A DNA stretch of 64,000 nt, taken from contig BGKB01000187.1 in NCBI GenBank assembly GCA_003116975.1, forward strand, positions 1 to 64,000, read 5' to 3'. The DNA comes from Aurantiochytrium sp. KH105 (taxonomy: Eukaryota > Sar > Bigyra > Thraustochytrida > Thraustochytriidae). How positions within the stretch are numbered: position 1 is the first letter of the stretch; each line of letters starts with the position of its first letter. The notes under the pieces were generated by a model that was not told the DNA's origin, searched no databases, and worked only from the letters and a program-made list of their open reading frames with translations. The position numbers were made by a program, and so were the translations under genes. This document shows, piece by piece, positions 38,832 through 49,756 of this stretch.

Positions 38832-41800
38832 AAATATCAATGTATCATCCATGCCGAGTCCTTGAATTTCATTTCTCAACTGCCTGCGAGCGTAGCTACA
38901 TGAATCAGATGTCTTCCGTTGTGAAGAGCACATGGGGATCGTGAGCTAGATGCGTGGCAGGTCGCTTAGCACATGTTTAGCCAGAGCATCCTCGCGGTGA
39001 TGCATGTCGTGTAGGTCTTGAGCTTTGTGCTAGCTGGCTGGCTGGCTGGCTGGCTGCTCGGTCAGTGGCCGCGCAAATCACGCTTCTGGGGTGGCTGTCG
39101 CCAAGAATGAGACATAGAAAGAACCAAATTCTCATCCATCCTGTGTACCCTTCGCGAAGAAGTTGCGCTTGGCTCGTCTCTCGCCGTCGCTTGCGGCCCA
39201 GGGTGGAACCGCACTAGCTTCGGACTTGCCGTAAGTCAATGTGTCGTGTGGCAGCAGCGTCGTTGAACTTGCCAAGTGGGGGGGGCTTTATAATGCGCAT
39301 CCCCGTCCCACGTCGTCCGCGTTTTCTTAACATGTGGCTCGCCACCAACACCACTGGCAATCGAGGCTTGCCATGAAGTGCCGGTGGCGACATATCTGGC
39401 TGCAGCCAACCAGCCTGGCAGCTGCCAATTGGCTGCTGCTGCCACCCATCAGCCAGATGCGTGGTAATCGTCCAGAACAACCTGCAGAGACGGTGGCGAT
39501 CGATCGATTCGTCGCTGCTTCCCAAGGCCCGGCAGTTCCGCGCTCGTGCCCTCCCCTCGAGGAACTCCCGAAGAAGCGTCCTACCCCACACCTGGCCGTC
39601 CTTGGAATCCAAGCTACCAGCTTCTCCTTTTGTGGGCGAGATAACCCGCAGCTGATATTATTCCCGCACCAGGCACACTACCCGGGACGGTTGATGGCAA
39701 CGACGATCTTCAAGATGGCAATCCGAGGCAAGCCAAGGCAAGCCGCCAGAGGCAAGCCGAGGCAAGCTCAGGCCAGGCCAGGCCTGGGCCCAATCTTTCG
39801 CCTGCCAGGCGGCTGAGGCGCCTGCCATGGCTGACCTTGGCGCGAGCGCATGAGGTCGCCGCGCCGAGCGGTTTGCGTGTGTGTGTTGCGCGCATGCATG
39901 CATGCGTGCATGCACAGTTCGCGCGTCCGCTTTCGCGTCCGCCGATTCCGTCCAGGGTGCGGCCCTGCGCCAGGCTCCTCCTGCGCCGCCCTCTGCGGCG
40001 TGGCCTCGCCTCGCCTCGCCTCGCCTCGCCTCGCCTCGCCTCGCCTCGCCTCGCCTCGCGTCTTCCTCTTCTGTCCCTGCTTCCTATGCACTTGGCGCGA
40101 TCGGGGCCTGCGACTTCCCTGAAGCGGGGACGCTGTCCGCAGCCGCACACGCATGCATGCAAAGAGAGAAGCAAGAAAGAAAGAAGCTGCCAGGGCTGAT
40201 CTGTCTCCTGGTTCCAAGGCGCAGGCATGCGGAGATGAGGTGGGGGAGATGAGAGCCTCCTGGCGGCGGGGTCATTCGAGGTGTCCGGCCAAAGCATGGC
40301 TGGCTGGCTGGCTGGCTGGCTGCAGATAGCCGGTGGCCCGTGGCGGCCAGGCAGCCACAGGCAGATGGCGTGTGTCTTGCTCGGCCTCCGAGGCTCGACT
40401 GCGAGTCGCCATCCACGCCGGAAGGATGGCCACAGCCAGCCAGGGCATTTCTTCGCGATCCCCGACTGCGAGTTCCTTCCTGATTTCGTTGTTTGAACGG
40501 TGGTCGATCCGTGCGAGGGCGGTGCGGCATGGACGCTGCTCGTCTGGCTGGCTGTTGTAGCGATGATTTGTCTGATCGGCCATAGTTCGATATGTCTGTT
40601 TGCTTGCTGCAGAGCTTGGCCGTTTGACGCAAGCGCAGCGTCCTCTGCCATACCGTCGACGCAGAGGCCCCATCACCGCGCGCTCGCTGCGGGACGAAGC
40701 TTCGTGTCTGTCCGCGCCGCCCCCTCCCTCGCGCCCCTGACTGTGAGTCCTAGAAACACTGGCGGTGGCCGCGCCCCCCCCGCCTGCGAGCTCCGCCCTG
40801 CCCAGGTCTCCCACAGTGATCGCGGGACAGCTGCGGGGATAAGAAAGACCGTCTGACTGCCAAGTGCAGGACGTGTGTGAGTGTGGTGTGAGCGTGTGTA
40901 CGGAGCCTCGCGTCCCTCTTGCGGGCTGCGCGCGCGGTCATGGCAACTGGCTGCCGCCCAAGCTTTGATCGGTCTGCAGCCGCAGCTGCAGCAGCAACCT
41001 GGCTGGCTGAAGACGCCGACGCCGACGCCGACGCCGACGTCGACACCGAGGTCGACACCGAGGTCGGCCGGGCGCACGCGTCAGCGGCACCGCGAAAGGG
41101 CGTCGGGCTGACGCATCACATGGCCGGGCGCTCGCCACGTCGATCGACTGGCGATTGATCCATCGTTTGATCGACCGACCGACCGACCGACCTACCGGCC
41201 GGCCGGTCGGCCGATCGTCCGTCCACGACCGACCGCGGCCTGCCAGTCTGCAGCTGCCACTGCTGCTGCCAGTGAGAGGGCGAGCGAGCAAGCGGCCCGA
41301 AGGCGGGCTCTGGACGCAACGCGGAGACTTGGCCTGTGTTGGCCGCTTTACGTCGCGCTGCGTCACGTCGCGTCCCGTCCGCCCCCCTACCTGCCCCGCG
41401 CTTGCCTCTGCGTCAGTCCAACATTTGCCAGGACCCAGCCCGCGCAGGCGAGGTTTCGCCGCTTCTCTGCTGCTGGCCTGCCTGACGCTGCTAGAAAGTC
41501 CAGACCTCGACCTGGACGCGGACACCGCCCTCTCCCCGGCCAGGCGCAGGCCGCCACGTTGATTCGGCGGGCTGGCTGTCGGCCGGCCAGGCGACGGCGC
41601 GAGAACCGGAGCCTGCGCGTCCAGGCTGGCTGGGACTCCGGCTTCCTGACTGCGCCTCCTGGCCGTTCTGTCCGGACGGTGCCATGGTATGGCAAGGCAG
41701 GATGCTATTTCTTCATACGTTCGATCGTTCAATCAATCATTCATTCAATCATTCATTCATTCGTTTCTGCGCTGGTTTCTCGATTGATCGATCGATCCCG

Positions 41801-43237
41801 GTCTTCCCAGGTCGCCCGGCTTGCTTGAAATGAGAAGCTAGCTGAAGCTGGCTGCTTGACGCACGGCAGTTTCGTCTGCCGAGCGTCCGTGCGCATGGGG
41901 AAAGAGGGGGAGGGTGACTAGGTCGGAGGGCCGCGCTTGTCATTGCTTGCCTGCCCGCCACGGCTGGCTGGCGGGCTGGCCAGCAGCCAGCAGCCATGAG
42001 GACGCCGGCGGGATAGCTTGGTCGAGCGCGGCTGATCTGCTCTGCGCTGCTCTGTTCTGCGCTGCACTACGCTGAGGCCGCTTGCCGTGCGAGGCGCGTC
42101 GCCGGCCAGCCAGCCACGGCCAGCCGCCCAGTGTGGGCGGTCCCCTCGTGCTGGGAAAGCTGCGTTGCCCGCAGCTCACCGCTCTCCGCTACAGCTTCTG
42201 GAATTCGCCGCGAGCTGCGGGCTGGAAAAGCCTCCAGGCTTTCGAAAAGCGGCGAGGCCCCGCATCCCAGACTGACATGCCAAGCTAGCAGCTTTAGTGT
42301 AGGCAAATGGGGGGGGGTCCGCCTCACAAACAGCTTGGCGGCCTCCGCCTCCGGCCAGCGGCTGTCCCCGCAGTTGGAGAAGCCTCGCGCTCCTAGCTGC
42401 TTGCTGCGGTGGAAGGCGGGCGAGCAGGCGCAGGCGGCGAAAAGAATAGGAAGAAAGCAGGAGGAGAGCTGCCGCGGAGGGCGGGCGAGGTCCTCAAGTT
42501 GGCAACCAAACAGAAGACTCGCGCCGACCGGCTGGCCGCCAGCGCCGAGGGCCCCGCGGCGCCGGAGCCGGGGTTGCGTCGCGGGAATTTACAGCCCCGC
42601 ACGAAGGCGCGTCGCCGCCCCCACCAGGCCGACGTGGGGGCGTGTCCGAACGAGTTCGCGGCAGAGCAAGATTGGACGAGCAGAGACGCCGCCGGCAGTC
42701 GCTCGCTCCTTGCCGTTTGCCTGCCAGCCACTCTGCTTGCCTGCCTGCCTGCCTGCCAGACGCAGGTGCAAGTCAGGGCTGGTGGCAAAGCCCTTTGCGC
42801 GCGGCTCAGGCCAGCGCACAGTGTCGGTCACGAGCGCAGGCTGACGCAGCGCAAGCGCAGCGCAGCGGGTGGGTGGCTTGCTCTTGCGATCTCTCGATTG
42901 CTGAAAAAGCACCGTTCGTCCTTCTTTCCTCTTTTCCGTCGCCCAGACCTGCTAGCAGTGCTCCTGCTGCTACTCCACAGGGCCCGTGGTCTTGCCGGTT
43001 CATCCAGCTTGTCAGGCAGGCTGGCGGGAAGCGAGTTAGGGAGAGTAGGGAGCGAAAGAGGTCTAACCGGGGTCTCCCTGCTAGTGTCAGACAAGCCTTG
43101 GAAAAGGACAACGTGGTTCTCCGTCTGCCTTTCGCCTTTGCATTTGAAGTCGCAAGAGCCGAGACATTCATCGTGAGCATCAGCTTCGGGCAAAACAAGG
43201 ACAGCCTCTTTGGAAAAAAGGCTGATACAGGTGCGTC
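38832..43237. other. 4.4-kb repeat-rich gene desert
   Basis: I find no credible gene on either strand. The region is packed with short tandem repeats: GGCT (39031-39056, 40296-40322), AGGCAAGCC-like units (39724-39790), ATGC (39892-39915), CCTCG (about 40003-40059), GACGCC (about 41010-41040), GACC/GGCC palindromic tracts (41168-41220) and TTCA/ATCA (about 41724-41762). Frames of 100-315 codons overlap on both strands and translate these repeats. The last few hundred bases are probably the promoter of the gene at 43238. A possible splice donor CAG|GTGCGT lies at about 43230, so an upstream non-coding or coding exon of that gene is conceivable. Confidence 0.5.
40003..40059. repeat. CCTCG pentanucleotide repeat
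   Basis: About eleven tandem copies of a five-base CTCGC/CCTCG unit are present. Confidence 0.95.
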
Positions 43238-45685
43238 ATGCCAAAGAGGCAAAGACCTACAGCACATCTTCATGCCAAAGAAGTACAAGACTCGGGTAAC
43301 ACGACTTCATCATTTCACAGTCAAGATCAACATCAGAGAGACAAATTGAGTGGTCCCGGGCGAGAAGGAAACGTGCATCTTGAGCGCCAACTATCTCCAA
43401 GATCTTTGGGTACTTCCTTGGCTACATCGAACTTTGACAATACTTTTCCAGATTCGTTGAACAACGACTTGAGTTCGGAGACGCCCATGGAGGGCTCACA
43501 GCAAGGTCGAGGAACCGCACACTCTGCGACAACAAGATCCTCGTCCTCATCATCGTCTTCGGCTTCGGCACCTTCGAATTTTCAGTCTCTCGGATCCCAT
43601 CCACATTCACATACCCTTCCGGTGGGAGGATCAAATCAAGGCCAGGGACATGTGCTCGTCGGGACTTCGCAGTCCACATTCCTGGGGCCTCCCGGAGGAG
43701 AATCAGCGCTTGTATCGCCGCCCTCCGCCTTTCATCCAGTGTCGACATCGACCCATGGCTCCCATCAGCCAGGTCGCCCAGACATGGATGCGCAGGGAAT
43801 GCAACGTTTTCCTCCTTCGCAGCCAACGCAGTCTCAAGCTGCCCCTTCCTATGAAGAGTCACGCATGCACCCATCAACGCGCGCCTTTCCACCGTTCAAC
43901 TCGGCACAGCAAGTCCAGATGCGTCGCTCAGAGTCCACGACCTCGTCACAGATTACAGAAGGCCTACATACCTCGCTCGAGATCTTCTTGCGCTTCGTAC
44001 AAAGATTTCCAGACGGCACAGTGAGCGCAGAAGGGGTCATCAGTCCGGCATGCTACAACGAATGGGTTCGCACACGAAGAAATAAGCTCAAGGCGCCGCA
44101 AGAGTCGTTTCGACGCACACTCACGGCACACGTGACTGGCCTCGATGGTAGGAAGCCGTTTCCACCTGACGTGGAAAGGGTCCTGCTCGTCGAGCTTCGC
44201 AAACAACGTATTTGGCCATGCTTTCAAGGGCAGCTCGTCAAGGGACGACCAAGCAATATTGGCTTGCAGGGCTTTCGCACGCTCGGCTGGCATGAGAGAA
44301 GGGCAAGCGGCTTGGAGCCAAGATCCTCGACAACAAAGCGCCGCCGAAGAGAGAAGTCTCTCAAAAGTGTCGCATCTCATTCCTCACCCTCGCTGCACTC
44401 TCGCAACAATGCACTCACCGCATCCTCTCCAGGAAATGAGCGCCGCCGCCGCCGCCGCCGCTCCCACAAGAATAGTCCGAGCAATGCAGACGAGGACGAT
44501 AGCGATAGCAGCGGCAATTCTCTTGTCGACGTCTCAATGTCTGAGATCGGAGGAAATCAACAGCACAATAGTAGCGAGCGGAGAAGGCGACGCAAGAGGA
44601 ATCGTAAAAGGCATCGCGGCGTCTCAGCCGACGGACAGAGCCAACGAGACCGCCGTTTAGAAGAGGACGAAGGCCTCGCGGGCAACTTCGACGCCGATGA
44701 AGAAAGCGAAGACTTGGACCACCTTGGAAGTGACCAGGATCGAGAAGAAGAAGATGATGATGATGAGGAAGAGGACGATGACGACGACGACGATGGCAAT
44801 GACAATGACGATGAAGACTCGAGACATAATGCGGATAGAACAAGGGACAAAAAAGAGTCGACATACCGGCATGGCAAGCGCAAGAAGCATGGAAGCAACG
44901 TTCGTAGGCGTGGCCCTCCTCAACCCGTGAGCGCTCCGCCTTCGCAGAATCTGGCCATCGGTCACCCTCCTCAAATCCAGGACTCGCGTGCGGCAGTTGT
45001 TCAGGCGGCACCAAATCAGGCCATTACATCGCGATGGATGGAGAACCGAACCGTCCTGGACCTCATTTTGCGGATCTTTGCGATTCACGTCTCCGAGTAT
45101 GCTCCGGGTATGAATATTCAAGATCCTCTTCAGCACCCAGTCTTCTTGCTCAATTCAGCAGCCATGCCGACAACGCTTCGTGCGCAGCTCGCTTATAATG
45201 TTGTTCGCAGCATTGCGCCACACGTTTTTTGCGCGTGCTACGGCGCAGTTGTGGGACTCAATCCAGGTGCCTTACATCCAGGAGTCGTGGCGGCGCTCGC
45301 GCAACCGAACGATCCTTTCACGGTACAACGCACCAGCTGGTTTGTGCCGCCCTCCATGCAGCAATTCAATCCTAACATTGCGATTGCGAACATGCTCGTG
45401 TGTGGTCTCACACTTGTCGTCACAGGGGCAGATGCGGCGACCATGCATCTCGTTGGGGCCAACGCAGTAGGAGCGCACATGTCGCAATTTCTCGATCCCT
45501 TTTACTTTTGGGCTGGCCTCATGAACTTTGCTCCTGTTCTCTATTCGTCTACAGCATCTGTGTGGGCACTCTTGCAGATACGTCCACCGCACGCAACTAC
45601 TCCGTCGCAAGCCGCGGTGACTCGCTGGACCTGGCAGGGTCACAATCTATTGGTCGAGATGCAGGTCGTCTCCTCGAGACAGTGA
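43238..45685 (+). CDS. Uncharacterised protein with basic/acidic nuclear-type region and hydrophobic C-terminal domain
   Basis: I do not recognise this 815-residue protein. Residues 1-240 are Ser/Gln/Pro/His-rich and probably disordered. A compact region (about 245-350) reads TSLEIFLRFVQRFPDG through a basic tract and could be a small helical, possibly DNA-binding module. Arg-rich clusters near 400 and 455 resemble nuclear localisation signals, and a long Asp/Glu run (about 505-530) follows. A folded C-terminal domain (about 605-815) begins RTVLDLILRIFAIHVSEYAPG and contains several hydrophobic helices without clear membrane-span pattern. Start is the first ATG in the frame; upstream sequence is repeat-like. 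Nuclear location is inferred from composition only. No intron is needed to read the frame. Confidence 0.7.
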   Translation: MPKRQRPTAHLHAKEVQDSGNTTSSFHSQDQHQRDKLSGPGREGNVHLERQLSPRSLGTSLATSNFDNTFPDSLNNDLSSETPMEGSQQGRGTAHSATTRSSSSSSSSASAPSNFQSLGSHPHSHTLPVGGSNQGQGHVLVGTSQSTFLGPPGGESALVSPPSAFHPVSTSTHGSHQPGRPDMDAQGMQRFPPSQPTQSQAAPSYEESRMHPSTRAFPPFNSAQQVQMRRSESTTSSQITEGLHTSLEIFLRFVQRFPDGTVSAEGVISPACYNEWVRTRRNKLKAPQESFRRTLTAHVTGLDGRKPFPPDVERVLLVELRKQRIWPCFQGQLVKGRPSNIGLQGFRTLGWHERRASGLEPRSSTTKRRRREKSLKSVASHSSPSLHSRNNALTASSPGNERRRRRRRSHKNSPSNADEDDSDSSGNSLVDVSMSEIGGNQQHNSSERRRRRKRNRKRHRGVSADGQSQRDRRLEEDEGLAGNFDADEESEDLDHLGSDQDREEEDDDDEEEDDDDDDDGNDNDDEDSRHNADRTRDKKESTYRHGKRKKHGSNVRRRGPPQPVSAPPSQNLAIGHPPQIQDSRAAVVQAAPNQAITSRWMENRTVLDLILRIFAIHVSEYAPGMNIQDPLQHPVFLLNSAAMPTTLRAQLAYNVVRSIAPHVFCACYGAVVGLNPGALHPGVVAALAQPNDPFTVQRTSWFVPPSMQQFNPNIAIANMLVCGLTLVVTGADAATMHLVGANAVGAHMSQFLDPFYFWAGLMNFAPVLYSSTASVWALLQIRPPHATTPSQAAVTRWTWQGHNLLVEMQVVSSRQ

Positions 45686-45959
45686 GCTGTGCCATCAAGG
45701 GCAGGTTCGCGCCGTGCTCAGACTCCGTTTCCTGTCAGTGTGCCACCGGCTTACAGTGTCCGAAGTCCGCTATTTATTGAGCGGTCGAAGATCCCTTCCT
45801 TTTCCAGAAAACCGCCCGTAGGCCTATATCCCGGACTTTTGGCGAATAGCAAACAAAAATAGGAGTCAAAACTAGGCTCCGAACTATAGTATCAATTAGT
45901 TGTTGCGAAAAATCTCGCATTCTTCAATTTTTCTTTGTTTTATACCTGTTGAGAACTTT

Positions 45960-46850
45960 TTAGTTCGCTGCCGGCTTAACTTGCGAGTACACGTCAGTGC
46001 GCACCTGCTTGCTGATGGGAATGTTGGTGCGCACCTCGTCAGCGCGGCCAAGGTCAATTTCAGCGTAAACGATGTCAGCGTCGTGCTCCGTTGTGGCCAA
46101 GACCTCGCCCCACGGCGAAATGATCGACGAATGGCCCCACGCCTGATACTTGGAGTCCGGGTTGCGAGCAGGGGACGCAGTGGCGCAAAAGAGCTGGTTG
46201 TCCACGGCGCGGGCGCGCTGGAGAAGCTCCCAGTGCGCAGGCCCCGTCGTAGTGTTGAAGGCTCCGGGCCACACAATGAGCTTGCAGCCCTGCTGGCGGA
46301 GGAGCATGGCATATTCGGCGAAGCGAATATCGTAGCAAATGCCCACGCCCACCTTGCAGTACGGCGTGTCAAAGACAGTCACCTGGTCGCCCGCAGAGAG
46401 CGTGTCGGACTCCTTGAAGGTGACGCCGCCGGGGACGTCAATATCGAAAAGGTGCACCTTGCGGTGCTTGGCCAAGACTTCGCCCTCGGGGCTGATGACG
46501 AGGCACGTGTTGTAAACTTTGCCCTCGGCGTCCTTCTCCGGAAAGGATCCTCCCACGAGAAACACCTTGGACTCCTTGGCGGCCTCGACAAGCATGGCGG
46601 TGGAGGGGTGTTTCTCGGCGTCGAGCTCCGAGGCCGACGCCGGGATCTCCTCGGCGTACACGGGGAACTGATCCGTGGCATACGGGCTGTTGAAGCACTC
46701 CGGGAGCGAGATGAGCTGCGCGCCCTTGCTGGCGGCCTCCTGCACGGCCTTGCGCGCCGACGCCAGGTTGGCGACCTTATCCGTGCCCACCATCACCTGG
46801 CACATGGCCAGCTTCAGCAGCTTCTTGCCTGCATCCGCGGCGACGGACAT
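45960..46850 (-). CDS. NIT2: NIT2-like omega-amidase (carbon-nitrogen hydrolase)
   Basis: The 296-residue protein is a full nitrilase-superfamily enzyme. The catalytic triad is visible as E51 (LPECFNSPY), K131 (RKVHLFDID) and C172 (GICYDIRF). Overall length and the FNSPY, HLFDIDVPGG and WPGAFN motifs are those of the NIT2/omega-amidase group. NIT2 hydrolyses alpha-ketoglutaramate and alpha-ketosuccinamate to the keto acids and ammonia, closing the glutamine and asparagine transaminase pathways. No targeting presequence is obvious, so cytosol is likely. The frame stays open far upstream, antisense to the next gene, but the ATG at 46850 gives the family-length protein. It is divergent from the methyltransferase gene, with 349 bp between start codons. 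Confidence 0.93.
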   Translation of the reverse strand: MSVAADAGKKLLKLAMCQVMVGTDKVANLASARKAVQEAASKGAQLISLPECFNSPYATDQFPVYAEEIPASASELDAEKHPSTAMLVEAAKESKVFLVGGSFPEKDAEGKVYNTCLVISPEGEVLAKHRKVHLFDIDVPGGVTFKESDTLSAGDQVTVFDTPYCKVGVGICYDIRFAEYAMLLRQQGCKLIVWPGAFNTTTGPAHWELLQRARAVDNQLFCATASPARNPDSKYQAWGHSSIISPWGEVLATTEHDADIVYAEIDLGRADEVRTNIPISKQVRTDVYSQVKPAAN

Positions 46851-47199
46851 CGTGCCGCTCGCTCGCTCGCTCGCTCGCTCGCTCGCTCGCTCGGCCTCTC
46901 TGCTTCCTCCGCGCGCGTCTCCGCGTCTGCCCGCGCCGTGCGCTCCGCTCGCTCCCTCCCTCGCCGTGCGAAGCGGCTCTGCCCTGCCCGCTCCGCAAGC
47001 AAGCTGAGCCAGCTTTGTTTTGTTTCGTCGCCTTGTTCTCGCGCCCTTCCTCCTCCTCCTCCGCCTTGGATTCGCTTGCACGTATAGCAGCGACAGCACG
47101 CACAGCAGCGAGGGCACGTCGCTATTCAGAGCGAGCAGAGCAAGGCAGAGCAAGGCAGAGCAAGGCAGAGCAGAGCAGGAGTGGCTGGCGGAGAGCGCC
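46851..47199. promoter_or_regulatory. Shared divergent promoter region, repeat-rich
   Basis: This 349-bp stretch lies between the start codons of the divergent NIT2-like and methyltransferase genes and must carry both promoters and leaders. Next to the NIT2 start is a GCTC tetranucleotide repeat (about 46857-46892). Next to the methyltransferase start is a GCAGA/GCAAG pentanucleotide repeat (about 47127-47180). No TATA box is evident. Confidence 0.55.
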
Positions 47200-48273
47200 A
47201 TGGCGGAGAGCGCGGGAGACGCGGCCGCGGCGCAGGGCCAGGGCCGCGAGCACGGCGAGGCGAAGGTGCCTGTGCAGGAGGCGACCTTGAAAGATGCCGG
47301 CGAGTTTGGGGACAGCGATCGCGAGGTCGCCATGGTGGCCAGCTCGCTCAATTCCACGCAGGTCGAGGGCGGCGGCGACGCGGCCTCCCCGGGCGTCGGC
47401 CGAGGCGAGGAACGAAGCGGCGCGCAAGACGCAAAGAAGGCTGCACGCTCGGGTGGAGGGCAGAATGACGAGTCCGATGATGGTGACGAGTCTGAAGATG
47501 AGGACGATGGAGGATTTGGCTTTTTCAACCCAGACCTCTTCACGAGCAACGTCGAGTATGAGTTGAGCGAATTCCGCTTCTCGCGCAAATCAGAAGACGG
47601 GTGTACCGCTGATGCCAAAGAGGCGGAGGAAGACTTGATCATCAAGCTCTCGTACTTGCATGCGAGCAACCAGCTGATTGAAAAATTCGTCTCGCGGGTC
47701 GTCTGGCCTTCTGCCGAGGAGATGGCGCGTTATTTTACGGCGAACCCTTCCCTTGTACGCGGCAAGCGAATCTTGGAGCTGGGAAGTGGAACAGGTCTCT
47801 GCGGCATCACGATGGCGCGTCTTGGGGCCGCTAGCGTTGTCCTCACGGACTATAACGAGGCCTCGGTAGAGCTCCTTCAGGAAAACATTGACTTGAACAG
47901 TGCAGGTGGTGTCTGTTCGACGGCTCGCCTCGTCTGGGGAGACGACGCGGCATGTGTTGAAATTCTTGAGGGCATGGGCTTGGAGCACTTTGACCTCGTC
48001 GTTGGCACTGATGTCGTTTACGAACCCGAATGCATTCAGCCATTGCTTCAGAGCGCACGAGCTTTTCTCAATGGCAGCAAATCCAGTCGATTTTTTCTTG
48101 CAAACCACACGCACCGCTATGGGACCTACGCGGAGCTTGTTCACACGACTGCGGCAAGTCTTGGCTTTTCTGAGAGTGTGCAGACGCCCATCACATGCGA
48201 AGAGGGTCAGATTGACTTTTCTATATTCTCACTCCTTGGCGCTGGTGCCGCTGATGCTGCGGCTTCGTCATGA
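47200..48273 (+). CDS. METTL21-like class I SAM-dependent (protein-lysine) methyltransferase
   Basis: The 357-residue protein has a disordered acidic N-terminal third, then a seven-beta-strand methyltransferase fold. VVWPSAEEMARYF (about residue 167) is the METTL21/EEF2KMT-type lead-in. LELGSGTGLCG (about 191-201) is SAM-binding motif I, followed by TDYNEASVELLQENI, and VVGTDVVYEPE (about 267-277) resembles the D-x-x-Y motif of lysine methyltransferases. Family members methylate lysines of chaperones, elongation factors or other cytosolic proteins; the substrate here cannot be told. The frame opens upstream on a non-ATG, and 47200 is the first ATG, just after a pentanucleotide repeat. Confidence 0.87.
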   Translation: MAESAGDAAAAQGQGREHGEAKVPVQEATLKDAGEFGDSDREVAMVASSLNSTQVEGGGDAASPGVGRGEERSGAQDAKKAARSGGGQNDESDDGDESEDEDDGGFGFFNPDLFTSNVEYELSEFRFSRKSEDGCTADAKEAEEDLIIKLSYLHASNQLIEKFVSRVVWPSAEEMARYFTANPSLVRGKRILELGSGTGLCGITMARLGAASVVLTDYNEASVELLQENIDLNSAGGVCSTARLVWGDDAACVEILEGMGLEHFDLVVGTDVVYEPECIQPLLQSARAFLNGSKSSRFFLANHTHRYGTYAELVHTTAASLGFSESVQTPITCEEGQIDFSIFSLLGAGAADAAASS

Positions 48274-48817
48274 CAGTCTGATTCCAAACGTAAATAATTC
48301 CAAACGTACGTAACACTGTGATTGATCATCTGCATTCTCGTTGTGTCAATCTCGGTTATAAAAGAGAACCTTGTTCAAGAGCAGGCACGAGCAAAACTGG
48401 AATGTCCATTGCGCCAAAGAGAAAATTGCTCCTCAACTACGAGACTCAACCCAAGTGCAAGTCGTCGAGGCCATGCAGCCACAAAGCTGAAGGTCAAAGG
48501 CCCGAAACGAAGTGCAGGTCCTCGTCCATGATGTACGAAGGAGAAAAAAAAAAAGATGAAGAACGCGAAAGAAAAGAACGACAGAATAATAAGTTGTCCT
48601 TGACAAGTTCTCCTCCCCTCTCACAGTTGATGTGCAGCGAGCGGCACGTGCAGCAGACCGCCAACTCGCAGCCTGATCGAGGCTACGAGCGAGTAAGCGA
48701 GCGGACAGTTGAGGGAGAGAGGGGAGGACGCACGCGAAGCGTACTCCGACTGCGACTGGCCTGGGGACAGCGGGCCGGCGTGCAAGCCCGGGGAAGTAAA
48801 CTTTGACGGTCGGGACT
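48274..48817. other. Intergenic region with candidate TATA element
   Basis: A direct repeat ATTCCAAACGTA occurs twice at about 48281-48308. A TATAAAAG sequence at about 48356-48363 is a possible promoter element for the downstream membrane-protein gene, although it lies about 455 bp before the ATG, so the leader would be long. No gene is seen. Confidence 0.35.
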
Positions 48818-49756
48818 ATGATGGAGTTGGCGGTGTGGCAGGGGGTACTCCTTGCTGCGACGGCGTCCTTGACCGCCGTGGCCTCGGCTGTGCTTGCCGT
48901 CTCGGCATATTTGGTTGTCTTCCCGGTGCTCGTAAGCGCGCTAGAGATGGACGCTATCCAGGCCGTCTTTGTGTGTTTTATTATCGACCTCTGGAACGGC
49001 CTCGTCATTTGCTTCTGGTACCGACGAAGTTTTGCAGACACGGAGCCTATCGCAATTGTCGTTGGTCTCGTGGCATGTCTCGTTGCTGCCGTCGCCTGCG
49101 CTGCAACCTATGGTATTGATTTTATCAAATCGAATGGTGGTTCGCTTGGAGTGGGCGTGAGTGCCGTGGTTATTTTCATGGGTCTTATGTTTCTACGAAG
49201 GGCACATCGGTTGCCAAAATCAGGCGCATCGAGCGAGGGGCCAGCTGGCCTTGAAATCGTCGCAGACTCCGGTGTCAAGCCGGAATTGAAATCTGATGAT
49301 GTAGAGAAAGCCTCCAATTCTGAATTAGATCAGGGGCCTACAAGAAGCGCAGAGAACGCCGCATCAAAGAGTGGAGTGCGATGGGTCTTGTTTGCGCTCG
49401 TCTTTGCTTGGGGCGGAGTAGCCATGGGCACTTTTGGATTTGGAGGTGGAAACTTTATTGCGCTTTGCTTCATCATCATTAAAAAATGGGGATTGCTGCC
49501 AAGCACGGCCGCGGGTGGCCTCATCTCCTTTCTTACACTTTTCTCTCTCGCGGCTCTTTTCATTTACCGCCAAGAGGTGGACTGGAATGCTCTCAAGGTG
49601 CCACTTTCTGTAGTTCTGCCATTTGACGGGGTTTTGGTGGTTTTTGCGACTTCTTTTGCAAAGAAACTACCGGAGCGGGAGATGACCTTTGCCGTTGGAA
49701 TCATGCTTGCTTTGCTGGGCTCCTTTGCAGTAATCTATGGCGCTGTGGTGAAGTAA
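48818..49756 (+). CDS. TauE/SafE-like membrane transporter
   Basis: The 312-residue protein is a polytopic membrane protein of the TauE/SafE (sulfite/anion exporter) type. Two blocks of hydrophobic helices flank a soluble, charged linker of about 60 residues (about 130-190). The second block contains the Gly-rich motif GTFGFGGGNFIAL, typical of the repeated TauE half, followed by AAGGLISFLTLFSLAALF. Helices are predicted at about 5-35, 40-60, 70-95, 102-120, 192-215, 218-235, 245-265, 270-290 and 295-311. The frame opens 5 codons earlier on TTG; ATGs at 48818 and 48821 are equally plausible. Bacterial relatives export organosulfur or sulfite anions; the substrate here is unknown. Confidence 0.8.
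   Translation: MMELAVWQGVLLAATASLTAVASAVLAVSAYLVVFPVLVSALEMDAIQAVFVCFIIDLWNGLVICFWYRRSFADTEPIAIVVGLVACLVAAVACAATYGIDFIKSNGGSLGVGVSAVVIFMGLMFLRRAHRLPKSGASSEGPAGLEIVADSGVKPELKSDDVEKASNSELDQGPTRSAENAASKSGVRWVLFALVFAWGGVAMGTFGFGGGNFIALCFIIIKKWGLLPSTAAGGLISFLTLFSLAALFIYRQEVDWNALKVPLSVVLPFDGVLVVFATSFAKKLPEREMTFAVGIMLALLGSFAVIYGAVVK

Noticed and set aside
40003-40059. Regular repeats suggesting a CRISPR-like array
   Set aside because: Contiguous five-base units without spacers in a eukaryotic genome; a simple tandem repeat.
42131-43349. Several 230-255-codon plus-strand frames in the gene desert
   Set aside because: Overlap each other in different frames, are low complexity and show no recognisable domain.
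46851-47669. Long N-terminal extension of the NIT2-like frame
   Set aside because: Antisense to the methyltransferase gene; the ATG at 46850 gives the complete family-length enzyme.
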